DNA of 35,675 nucleotides from an uncultured Eubacteriales bacterium (lineage in GTDB: Bacteria > Bacillota > Clostridia > Christensenellales > UBA1242). The stretch is taken from assembly GCA_900556185.1 (NCBI GenBank), contig USNN01000001.1:1-35675 (forward strand), in the 5' to 3' direction. Position numbers and translations under genes: made by a program. Below the pieces are notes generated by a model. It was not told the DNA's origin, ran no database searches, and saw only the letters and a list, made by a program, of their open reading frames with translations. Shown piece by piece: positions 26,569-33,577 of this stretch (positions are counted from its first letter, which is position 1; the number at the start of each line of letters is the position of its first letter).

Positions 26569-26655
26569 TTCCTATTTTTAATATACCCATAAAACCTTTT
26601 TGCTTATATGTTTTTAACAAACTCCCGCCCAGCCGAAACATCTCCTTGTTTTATA

Positions 26656-26690
26656 TTACAAAAACCACCAATATTAAAATTGATGGTTTT
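26656..26690 (-). terminator. terminator of the protease/toxin-like/partner cassette
   Basis: On the minus strand AAAACCATCAAT (26690-26679) pairs with ATTGGTGGTTTT (26672-26661, one G-U), followed by TGTAATAT. It comes 24 bases after the stop of the partner gene. The T run is short. Confidence 0.6.
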
Positions 26691-26714
26691 CTTTTATTAT
26701 TCTATTTATAATAT

Positions 26715-27251
26715 TTATTTTGAATTACAAGTTTCTGAATTATTAAATTTTTTAGTCATCGCATCAAAAGGCTTGCTAAAATTATACATTTTAAATAGTT
26801 TTTCGGAATAGTTGCCGACACTATCATTTACAAACTGTTTAGGATTGTTAGAAATATATTCAACTATATTATCTGTGATTATATTTTTTCTTCCATTAGA
26901 AGTAAGAATACTAAAAGAATCTTTATTTTGTTCGGCATATAAAACAATCGTCTGTTTCTTATACTCAAAAACAATTTTTTTAGGCAAATTTATTTCAGTT
27001 AGCAAACTTTTATCTATATTGTAACCAGTATAATTTTCTATCTCACCAATACACATATTTAATGCGTCTTGCTCATTTTTCCCAACTCCTACAGCAGCTC
27101 CCCACGTTTCGTCATTATCTAAAAATAATAAATTTGACTTTACAGAATAACTCGTTTTCTTAAACATATTATCTTTACTAAATTCGATAATAATTTTGTG
27201 AGGTCCTGCATTTAATTGTAAATGCTTATATCTATAATCATATTCAATCAT
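26715..27251 (-). CDS. candidate immunity partner of the toxin-like protein
   Basis: The 178-residue product is soluble and alpha/beta, with no signal peptide, so it would stay in the cytoplasm. No family is recognised. The ATG at 27251 has AGGAG upstream and lies only 9 bases after the stop of the toxin-like gene, the usual arrangement of an immunity gene in polymorphic toxin loci. It is the last gene before the terminator at 26656-26690. The immunity role is inferred from size, location and coupling alone. Confidence 0.65.
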   Translation of the reverse strand: MIEYDYRYKHLQLNAGPHKIIIEFSKDNMFKKTSYSVKSNLLFLDNDETWGAAVGVGKNEQDALNMCIGEIENYTGYNIDKSLLTEINLPKKIVFEYKKQTIVLYAEQNKDSFSILTSNGRKNIITDNIVEYISNNPKQFVNDSVGNYSEKLFKMYNFSKPFDAMTKKFNNSETCNSK

Positions 27252-27260
27252 ATTTTTCTC

Positions 27261-28346
27261 CTAGTATAGCCCAAATGAAACTATTATTATTTCTTTTGCG
27301 GTTTTTGCCATATCAATATAAAATTTTCCCACCTTATATCTGTATACATTTGCTGTGGCACCTTCAACCAATTTTTTAGCAACTATGTTTTTGTCGACAA
27401 CTTCTTTTGCTGTTTGAGCAGCCATTCTAGAATATTCTTTAACGTTGGATGCGCCCACTTGTGCCCCGTGTTTATTGAAATGATAATTTAAACACTCTTT
27501 AGATGAATTAAATGACCCTTTACCAAATCCAACAGTCATTTTAGAACCTGCACCCATAATGGTCCCCACGGACCATCCTGTTAGACCACCCAACACAGCA
27601 CCGCCAATTAAACCTCCTACAACTGCCCAAATTTGCACTTCACCTGTTTCTTGATAAGAAATAACTCCTCCAGCAACACCGCCAGTAAGTCCACCAGCCA
27701 CAGCACCAGCTGCAATGCAGGCACCTAAACCTGCACCACATGTTGCTACAACCGCAGCAGCTACCGCTGATACCACAACGACCGCAACCACCGCTACCAC
27801 AACTTTTTTCCACAATTTCTTGAACCATCCGCAATTAGCAATCATTCCAGCATCTTGCATTTCACTTAATAAGACACATTCACCATCTACATCTAAGTAA
27901 GCATCGATTTCCCCATTTTCATTATAAAATGCAATCCCTTGAATTTCATCAATTTCTATTTTGCCGTCAGAATTAACGGTTACAGCAGATAGAGTTACAA
28001 GTCCAGTTTCAGCATCAAAACTAAAATTATATTTGACTTGCACATTCAAATTATCTTGGGAGCTCGCATCCGCAACTAAATCAAGCTCACCAAAATCGCC
28101 CAAATTAAGTGTTTGGAATCCTTCAAAGGTTGTTAAACTTCCCTCTGTAACTAATTTAGCATCTTCAAATTCTTCAAAAATACTTTCATAGTCAATTGAA
28201 TTTTGCGTAACTTCAATAGTCCTAGTTACTTCTTGATTGCTATTTGTAGTTGGCGTATCAATATAAGATGATGAGCAACATACAAACCCACACAAAAACG
28301 CTAGTACAAATGAAATAAACGCAACATGAAATTTTTTAATTTTCAT
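27261..28346 (-). CDS. secreted glycine-zipper protein with a C-terminal RNase-toxin-like domain
   Basis: The 361-residue protein has an N-terminal signal or anchor sequence (7-25) ending in CCSSS; this may be a lipoprotein site, but the lipobox is not canonical. An acidic, beta-rich domain (40-165) contains DSDG-like turns. A very hydrophobic Val/Ala stretch (182-201) leads into Gly-rich repeats (204-265: GAVAGGLTGGVAGG, GGLIGGAVLGG), a glycine zipper suited to membrane insertion. The last 85 residues carry NYHFNKHGAQVG (287-298), an EY-containing helix and a VYRYKVGKFYID strand pair, the pattern of BECR-fold (barnase/EndoU/colicin/RelE-like) toxin tips. The strong ribosome site is AGAGGAGGG. 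It lies between the protease and the partner gene. A deadly tip delivered outside the cell is inference. Confidence 0.7.
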   Translation of the reverse strand: MKIKKFHVAFISFVLAFLCGFVCCSSSYIDTPTTNSNQEVTRTIEVTQNSIDYESIFEEFEDAKLVTEGSLTTFEGFQTLNLGDFGELDLVADASSQDNLNVQVKYNFSFDAETGLVTLSAVTVNSDGKIEIDEIQGIAFYNENGEIDAYLDVDGECVLLSEMQDAGMIANCGWFKKLWKKVVVAVVAVVVVSAVAAAVVATCGAGLGACIAAGAVAGGLTGGVAGGVISYQETGEVQIWAVVGGLIGGAVLGGLTGWSVGTIMGAGSKMTVGFGKGSFNSSKECLNYHFNKHGAQVGASNVKEYSRMAAQTAKEVVDKNIVAKKLVEGATANVYRYKVGKFYIDMAKTAKEIIIVSFGLY

Positions 28347-28369
28347 AATTTCCCTCCTCTTTGAAAATT

Positions 28370-28397
28370 AATATATTTACAATCTTACATGTAGCAA
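28370..28397 (-). promoter_or_regulatory. possible internal promoter before the toxin-like gene
   Basis: Minus strand TTGCTA (28397-28392), 16 bases, TATATT (28375-28370). It would let the toxin-like and partner genes be transcribed without the protease. Confidence 0.35.
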
Positions 28398-28409
28398 AAT
28401 TGAAAATAT

Positions 28410-29129
28410 CTAGTTTGTTCCCACATACTCCATCACAACACTTATTGGGATACAGTAAGAAATACCATAAACAATATTGTTAGATTTGTCTTTTAGCCTA
28501 AATGTTGTAAGACCTATAAGTTCACCATTAGAATTTATTAAAGCACCACCACTATTACCATCTGAAATTGTTAAATCGCACTGAATAACATTTCTCACAA
28601 TATTATTGTATGAAACATTAATATGCGGTATAGATACAACTCCTTGAGTTAAACTCAATCCATAATTGCTCATATTCCCAACAGCATAAACTTTATCGCC
28701 AACTTTAAGTTTGCTGTCATCTCCGATTTTTATTGGTTTCAACACCCTGCCTGTATTATTTAATTTCAATACTGCGATATCCTGTTCGATATCATATTTT
28801 ACGACATCAACTTGCCTATAATCTTCTTCATCCACAAATCTGATAAAAATTGTTTCAAACAAATAAGTTTCAGACAGTTTGGTATATGTAATTACATGTG
28901 CATTAGTAACAATCATTCCATCTTCAGCAATAATTTCACCAGTCCCATAACTTGTTCCTATAGATTCTGTTTCCGCTTTAATTTCAATTATTGAATTTTG
29001 ACACATATTAAAAATGCTACTAGCCGTGAAGGGTCTAGTAGCTAAAAAATAGATGTTAAGCCCAAGACTTACCATACTAATAACTATTGGAACTATAATC
29101 AAAATTGCAAAAATATGTTTTCTTTTCAT
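28410..29129 (-). CDS. membrane-anchored trypsin-like serine protease (HtrA-like, no PDZ)
   Basis: The 239-residue protein has an N-terminal transmembrane anchor (about 6-30) and an external chymotrypsin-fold protease with the full triad: H78 in TNAHVI, D117 in EQDIAVLKL and S193 in DGNSGGAL. The HtrA/DegP protease layout is recognisable, but the protein ends directly after the protease domain, with no PDZ domain. It heads the cassette; 63 bases separate it from the toxin-like gene. The promoter at 29140-29167 puts the transcript start about 4 bases from the ATG, and there is no ribosome site, so the message is nearly leaderless. A role in cutting the neighbouring exported protein is an inference from context. 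Confidence 0.88.
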   Translation of the reverse strand: MKRKHIFAILIIVPIVISMVSLGLNIYFLATRPFTASSIFNMCQNSIIEIKAETESIGTSYGTGEIIAEDGMIVTNAHVITYTKLSETYLFETIFIRFVDEEDYRQVDVVKYDIEQDIAVLKLNNTGRVLKPIKIGDDSKLKVGDKVYAVGNMSNYGLSLTQGVVSIPHINVSYNNIVRNVIQCDLTISDGNSGGALINSNGELIGLTTFRLKDKSNNIVYGISYCIPISVVMEYVGTN

Positions 29130-29139
29130 AATAGTTATG

Positions 29140-29167
29140 ATTATAGCACAAAAATTTAAGAAGTCAA
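29140..29167 (-). promoter_or_regulatory. strong promoter next to the protease start (leaderless transcript)
   Basis: Minus strand TTGACT (29167-29162), 16-base spacer, extended -10 TGCTATAAT with TATAAT at 29145-29140. The predicted transcript start, near 29133, is about 4 bases from the ATG at 29129. Confidence 0.75.
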
Positions 29168-29298
29168 CTAAATTTTAAATATTTATTTTCGCATAGTTCC
29201 AAATAAATTTTGTATTATCAATAGTCTAAAATTATAAAATTTTAACAAACTTAAGAACTTGTATTTTAACCATTTTGCAGATGTGTTTACATCTCCTA

Positions 29299-29382
29299 CT
29301 ATATATTGCTTTCCAAATAATTAACTTTCTTGTTGGTTTTTATTGCGTATCCAATTTCAGATTTTGTGCTACGGCAAAGCGT
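29299..29382 (-). pseudogene. fragment resembling the end of a nucleoside deoxyribosyltransferase-like domain
   Basis: A minus-strand stretch of 27 codons reads CRSTKSEIGYAIKTNKKVNY and ends with TAG. This resembles the C-terminal ST..EI.YA...GK.V.YL motif of nucleoside 2-deoxyribosyltransferase-like proteins. It has no start and follows another broken gene, so it is a remnant. The match rests on one motif. Confidence 0.4.
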
Positions 29383-29393
29383 TATTTATCACC

Positions 29394-29790
29394 TTATACT
29401 TCCAAACCAATATTATCAGCCTTACCTCTAACATCTGTTTTTACGACCCCAAAAGCATCACTTGAAGTTATTTTTAACCAAATCTTGGACCTTCATTTTG
29501 ATAGTATAAATTCATATCTATATTATAACTATCAGCCAAATATATTTGCCATTCATTAGAAAAATCTTTTTCTTTTTGGTCTACAAACACCATAAAAGAA
29601 TTTTTACCAACGCAAAAAAAATTCTTTCTTTTCGATACTTGTCATCAAGATTTATAAATAATGTTCCATTACTCGACTTATCAAAATCGACACCCAATTC
29701 CGTTAAATTAGCATTAATTTTAGGTCCAACAAGCCTTATAAAATTATGTATATTATTTAAAGATATTTTTTGTTCTACCTTACAAACTCC
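29394..29790 (-). pseudogene. hypothetical gene broken by two frameshifts
   Basis: Three consecutive minus-strand frames join into one coding-like sequence: 29790-29604 (beginning near KVEQKISLNNIHNFIRLVG), then about 29625-29474 (KNSFMVFVDQKEKDFSNEW), then about 29480-29394 (WLKITSSDAFGVVKTDVRG). The first shift falls at a run of seven Ts and the second near a run of As. An AAGGAG site lies before the first segment, but no proper start codon follows. The parent protein was about 130 residues and of unknown family. The gene has decayed, or the assembly contains homopolymer errors. Confidence 0.65.
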
Positions 29791-29857
29791 TTAAGTGGTT
29801 TTTAAGTTAAAATTACTACTCTGAAGCCACTCCTTATCCTGCAATAAAATTAACTAT

Positions 29858-30202
29858 TTACTCCATTGTTAAATTATCATTTCTCTGTTCCAATTCTTTT
29901 AATTTTCTAAGTGTTTCTTTATATCGCTTATCTATTAGTGCTTTATATTCTTCATAGGTTGACACAATTAAAGCATTATCAATCTTATTAGCGTCTTCTC
30001 TTAATAACTTATAAACTTTATATGTTAAATCTTTATTTACTTCATTTAGATGGCGAGATACTTTTAATGCCACTATAGGATTTGTAAAAAATACGCCTGT
30101 GTTTTCACTACGAAACATTACGGCACTATCATATTGCTTTAATGTCCTATTAGCAATTTTCGCCCCTTTTTTATTTGTTTCATATTTAATAGCAAACAAC
30201 AT
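29858..30202 (-). CDS. small charged helical protein of unknown function
   Basis: From the ATG at 30202, with AAGGAG 7 bases upstream, the product is 114 residues. The frame is open to 30235, but that lies in the promoter. It is rich in Lys, with a long C-terminal coiled-coil-like helix (KRYKETLRKLKELEQRND) and no signal peptide. The family is not recognised. Monocistronic, between decayed genes and the tRNA. Confidence 0.7.
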   Translation of the reverse strand: MLFAIKYETNKKGAKIANRTLKQYDSAVMFRSENTGVFFTNPIVALKVSRHLNEVNKDLTYKVYKLLREDANKIDNALIVSTYEEYKALIDKRYKETLRKLKELEQRNDNLTME

Positions 30203-30225
30203 ATCAACACTCCTTAATTGCTTTA

Positions 30226-30254
30226 ATATTAACATATTACAGAAAACTTTTCAA
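30226..30254 (-). promoter_or_regulatory. promoter of the gene at 29858
   Basis: Minus strand TTGAAA (30254-30249), 17-base spacer, TAATAT (30231-30226), which fixes the start at 30202. Confidence 0.55.
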
Positions 30255-30423
30255 TATTAATTTTGACATTAGTCTAATACTTTTCTAATTAATTTCATTA
30301 GGCACAAAAAACATAATATCAACCTCAACTTTTCTTTCTTCACTCTTATTTTTTATTTCTAAAATAATCCGAGAATGTAATGAAAAGTGAAAAACTAAAA
30401 AATAAAAATGAAAAATACAAACT

Positions 30424-30452
30424 AAAAAAATCCGAACCACTTGGCTCGGATT
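30424..30452 (-). terminator. terminator of the tRNA-Ser gene
   Basis: On the minus strand AATCCGAGCC (30452-30443) pairs with GGTTCGGATT (30438-30429, one G-U pair) around a 4-base loop, followed by a T run. Confidence 0.85.
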
Positions 30453-30461
30453 ATTTTAGTT

Positions 30462-30552
30462 TGGCGGAGAGTTCGGGATTCGAACCCGAGCGGCAGTTTC
30501 CCACCCTAAGGCCTTAGCAGGGCCTCCTCTTCGGCCTCTTGAGTAACTCTCC
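30462..30552 (-). tRNA. tRNA-Ser (anticodon GCT)
   Basis: A 91-base class II tRNA on the minus strand. The acceptor stem GGAGAGT/ACTCTCC, G discriminator and encoded CCA (30464-30462) are clear. The anticodon stem AGGCC/GGCCT encloses CTGCTAA with anticodon GCT, reading AGC and AGT. The long variable arm expected for Ser is present, and the T arm has GGTTCGAATCC. It has its own promoter and terminator. Confidence 0.96.
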
Positions 30553-30604
30553 AAAGTTAAATTTTCACCATTCGTGTGGACCGCCCACGAATTGCTACCC
30601 TTTT

Positions 30605-30633
30605 ATTATACTAACCTAAGCGATAAATTGCAA
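30605..30633 (-). promoter_or_regulatory. promoter of tRNA-Ser
   Basis: Minus strand TTGCAA (30633-30628), 17 bases, TATAAT (30610-30605). A short hairpin (ATTCGTG/CACGAAT) follows in the precursor leader. Confidence 0.8.
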
Positions 30634-30670
30634 CCCTTTTTTGAAAAATTATCTGATAAATTTACCAGAG

Positions 30671-30728
30671 TTTAGTGCGAGTTGAAATTTAAGATTTTTA
30701 GTTAAAACCTCAACTCGCAAACACTAAA
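30671..30728. repeat. imperfect inverted repeat after the DUF1538/P-II operon
   Basis: TTTAGTG plus CGAGTTGA (30671-30685) pairs with TCAACTCG and CACTAAA (30710-30728), with a four-base bulge and a loop of 24. There is no T run after it, so it is not a standard terminator, though it lies where one would be expected. Confidence 0.55.
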
Positions 30729-30751
30729 ACACAAAACCCATAAACACAAAA

Positions 30752-31099
30752 TTAGTCCAATAAAAAACTTATTGGCAAAACCATAACCGTGCCCTTAGCG
30801 TCGCTTTTAAAATTGGCTATAGCGTAAATTTCTTTAACTATTGGGTATGCTAGTTCTTCTTTTACCACTAGTAGCACCATTTCCTTTTCGGGAGCAATTT
30901 CCATACCAAATAACCGTTTTTTACTAACTGTTTCGCCCCGACCGTTCACAATCATAGCACCTTTCCCACCTGCATTTGTGGCACTCTTAACCACTTCGTA
31001 AGCGTATCCCTTTTTAACGATAGCCACCACAAGTTTATGTTGTTGTTCTTTTATTTCGTCATTAAAAATTAAGTCGTTTGGTGTTGTTTCTTTTTCCAT
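30752..31099 (-). CDS. P-II family protein (second of the pair)
   Basis: The 115-residue product matches the P-II nitrogen regulator fold: KLVVAIVKKGYAYEVVKSA, the glycine-rich NAGGKGAMIVNGRG (42-55) and FGMEIAPEKEMVLLVVKEE (64-82). This is the form found next to DUF1538 genes. P-II-like proteins bind adenine nucleotides and contact membrane transporters or enzymes. The classic uridylylated T-loop Tyr motif is not evident. It is 9 bases downstream of the other P-II-like gene. Confidence 0.85.
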   Translation of the reverse strand: MEKETTPNDLIFNDEIKEQQHKLVVAIVKKGYAYEVVKSATNAGGKGAMIVNGRGETVSKKRLFGMEIAPEKEMVLLVVKEELAYPIVKEIYAIANFKSDAKGTVMVLPISFLLD

Positions 31100-31108
31100 A
31101 ACTCCCTC

Positions 31109-31474
31109 CTAAATAAATAAACCCTTAGACCCCATATATCCGTCTACATCCAAGGTAAACCCAAGCCCATTACCAGGTTCGGCAAAATTAAATTCGGCAT
31201 TAAGTGCAACAAGCAAGTTGTCTGCGTCTTCTTTTCTTGCACACGCAAACACAAGCACATTTTTAATAGTTTGAATACCAAGTAACTCCAAACTCTTATT
31301 TTTACTAATACCTTCGCCAACGGCACTAATAACCACTCTGCCACCAAGTTCACCTATTCGCCTTATTAAGTTCTTTTCAAATTCGGGCTTAACAATAATT
31401 ACAATAAACTTTAACTCGTCTATTTCGTCTAGTGTAAAAACTTTTTTTACACTGCCATTATCTTTAACTTTCAT
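31109..31474 (-). CDS. P-II-like regulator (first of the pair)
   Basis: The 121-residue product has a P-II-like core (KFIVIIVKPEFEKNLIRRI) and the ending LGFTLDVDGYMGSKGLFI. The sheet order fits a ferredoxin-like P-II fold, but the central loop is unlike that of GlnB and is also shorter in glycine motifs than in its neighbour. Its ATG directly follows the stop codon of the DUF1538 gene. By analogy with AmtB-GlnK, it and its partner may gate the membrane protein. Confidence 0.78.
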   Translation of the reverse strand: MKVKDNGSVKKVFTLDEIDELKFIVIIVKPEFEKNLIRRIGELGGRVVISAVGEGISKNKSLELLGIQTIKNVLVFACARKEDADNLLVALNAEFNFAEPGNGLGFTLDVDGYMGSKGLFI

Positions 31475-32992
31475 TTATCTTTCCCCCAACACAAATTGGT
31501 CGTGCACCTTTTGTAGTTTAGATATATTAGAATATTCATCTTCAGTTCTAGACAAACTAACCAAAATTTTAGCGGTCTTCCTCGCTTCTCTAGATAGTAA
31601 CACTCTATACGCAATACCAAGTATTTCCATAACTAAAATTGGAGTCATACACAAAATGGCTATCATTCCAAAGCCACCCAAACTAGACCCGCTTAGTCCC
31701 ATAATTATTGGGAACAGAAATGCGACTGTCATAGTGCCAGTTGCAACGCCCGAACTATCAAAAGCAATGGCAACAAATAGGTTTGGCGTGAACGCCATAA
31801 GCAAAAACGCAAGCCCATAAATAATGCCAACATACCACCAAATAGAAATTCCAAATCTAACTTTTAAAACGCAAAGCACCATAGACGCCATCACCGAAAC
31901 AGCAATAGCTACCACAACAACCCCGCTTTTTATGTTTCGGTTTGTGGTTTCTTCAATTTGGTTTGCTAAAATTCGGATAGTTGGTTCACTAAACACAATT
32001 AAAAACCCAAGTAATGCACAAATTAAAATAATTATGCCAGTGTTATTAATATTTCTCAAAATTCCACCTAAACATTCACCCATACCAGAAAGCCCATAGT
32101 TAATGCCAAACAAAAATAGATAGAACCCAACAAAAGTAATAAGCGAGCCAACAATAAGTTTCTTCTTTTCTTGCTTAGATATTTTAATGAAAATGGCTTC
32201 AAATATAAAGAATACAATAACCAGTGGAACAATTGAAAAACTTACATCTTTAAGCGTTTCTAGCCATAGTGGAGTGCTAGATGTTTCCACCACTTCGCCC
32301 CCGTTAGACCTACCAGTAATTATAGTTAAAATAAGAACGGCGATAATAGGACCAACGGACGACATTGCAATAAAGCCAAAATTGTCTTCATCTTTTCGCT
32401 TCGCACCCGAGGTTATACCAGCAATACCAACACCCAAGGCTAGTAAAAATGGCGACGTAACAACGCCAGTGGTGTTCCCACCCGTATCTAAACTCATACT
32501 AAGCGCATCGCTTCCAGCAAATATTGCAAGAATAAAGCATACCGCATACGAAATTAAAAGAGTTAATTTTAAACTAAATTTGGTTGCCACTCTAATTAGT
32601 GCAAGCGATATATACACACCCACACCAACACCAGCAACAATTAAAAACACGAACTTGTTAAAATTGAACCCTGCCCCAATAACTTCACCTGCAAACACTT
32701 GCATATCTGGCTCGGCTATGGTTGAAAAAATTCCAAACACAAGTCCAAATATTATATAAACAAAAAAGTGATTATTAGACTGCACCGAACCGCCGACAAA
32801 CTCACCCATCGGTTCAATACTTTTTTCAATACCAATTAAAAATATTACTTGCCCAACAATTAAAATTCCGCACCCAATAAAAAAGTTGACAAAAGTATTT
32901 GTGTCTATTTTCTGCACAAATAAGTGCATAACAAGCACAAACACAATGATTGGTAAAAGAGAAAACAAAATTGTTTTAAATTTTTTAATCAT
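31475..32992 (-). CDS. DUF1538 membrane protein, two repeats
   Basis: The 505-residue protein has about 12 transmembrane helices in two homologous halves. The repeated signatures are TIAEPDMQVFAGEV (91-104) against VFSEPTIRILANQI (333-346), and SLDTGGNTTGVVTSPF against AFDSSGVATGTMTVAF. The symmetrical half-repeats with conserved Glu-Pro and Thr/Gly-rich motifs fit a transporter. The substrate is unknown. Co-transcription with two P-II-like genes is a known association of this family. ATG at 32992 with AAGGAAAG upstream; 23 bases separate it from the preceding gene. Confidence 0.9.
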   Translation of the reverse strand: MIKKFKTILFSLLPIIVFVLVMHLFVQKIDTNTFVNFFIGCGILIVGQVIFLIGIEKSIEPMGEFVGGSVQSNNHFFVYIIFGLVFGIFSTIAEPDMQVFAGEVIGAGFNFNKFVFLIVAGVGVGVYISLALIRVATKFSLKLTLLISYAVCFILAIFAGSDALSMSLDTGGNTTGVVTSPFLLALGVGIAGITSGAKRKDEDNFGFIAMSSVGPIIAVLILTIITGRSNGGEVVETSSTPLWLETLKDVSFSIVPLVIVFFIFEAIFIKISKQEKKKLIVGSLITFVGFYLFLFGINYGLSGMGECLGGILRNINNTGIIILICALLGFLIVFSEPTIRILANQIEETTNRNIKSGVVVVAIAVSVMASMVLCVLKVRFGISIWWYVGIIYGLAFLLMAFTPNLFVAIAFDSSGVATGTMTVAFLFPIIMGLSGSSLGGFGMIAILCMTPILVMEILGIAYRVLLSREARKTAKILVSLSRTEDEYSNISKLQKVHDQFVLGER

Positions 32993-33015
32993 TTGTCAAC
33001 TTTCCTTAGAATTAA

Positions 33016-33567
33016 TTAAAAACTATCGCCACCACCGAAATCGCCAGTAATAATGTCTATATCAATACCCTTTTTCTTTTTTGCTGGCTTTTTAGCCTTT
33101 TCCTTTTTAGGTGGTTCTGGTTTTACTTCTTCTTTTTTAGGTTCATCATCAAATAAACTTTCTTCTGGTTCGTCTTCCAATTTTTCGTCATCTATAGACT
33201 TAAACAATTCGTCAAATAAATCACGAGTAGGCTTTTTCTTTTCACCACCGCCATCCGTCACAAGGTCAATAGGCTTAATTTTTGGAGTTTCAGTTGGCTT
33301 AACGTAACTACGAACATCCACGACCTTACTACTTGCAAGTTGTCCATTAGAAACCCCAATATACTTAGTACCATACATTTTTGCAATGCTTTTAGGTGTT
33401 TCAATATTTTCAGCAAAAGGGTTAATAATTTTGTCATCTCGTTCTTTTTTAATTACATCCATCATATTGTCGGATGAAACAACTGCATTATTATCTGCAT
33501 TTTCTACCGAAACCTTATTTTCTTCTTTTTTATTATCTTTTTTCTTTCTATTAAAAAACCAACCCAT
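33016..33567 (-). CDS. disordered Lys/Glu-rich protein of unknown function
   Basis: The 183-residue protein starts with MGWFFNRKKK, is rich in Lys, Glu, Asp and Pro, and has no folded domain that I can see; the end has a Lys-rich stretch and IDIDIITGDFGGGDSF. There is no signal peptide. ATG at 33567 with AAGGAG upstream, 10 bases after the stop of the glycoside-hydrolase-like gene. It is placed in an operon with DUF1538 and P-II genes; its link to them is unknown. Confidence 0.7.
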   Translation of the reverse strand: MGWFFNRKKKDNKKEENKVSVENADNNAVVSSDNMMDVIKKERDDKIINPFAENIETPKSIAKMYGTKYIGVSNGQLASSKVVDVRSYVKPTETPKIKPIDLVTDGGGEKKKPTRDLFDELFKSIDDEKLEDEPEESLFDDEPKKEEVKPEPPKKEKAKKPAKKKKGIDIDIITGDFGGGDSF

Positions 33568-33577
33568 ATGGCTCTCC

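Noticed and set aside
26611..26735. Short minus-strand frame of about 37 codons after the partner gene terminator
   Set aside because: The AAGGAG is too close to its ATG and it runs through the promoter at 26540-26568.
27640..27900. Cys- and Thr-rich frames on both strands over the glycine-zipper region
   Set aside because: They are out-of-frame readings of GC-richer Gly/Ala/Val codons; no start signals.
29275..29794. Two plus-strand frames of 94 and 82 codons
   Set aside because: No ribosome site or promoter; the minus strand shows a better explanation, a decayed gene.
32187..32759. 190-codon plus-strand open frame
   Set aside because: It runs antisense to the DUF1538 gene, whose repeats and motifs are clear.
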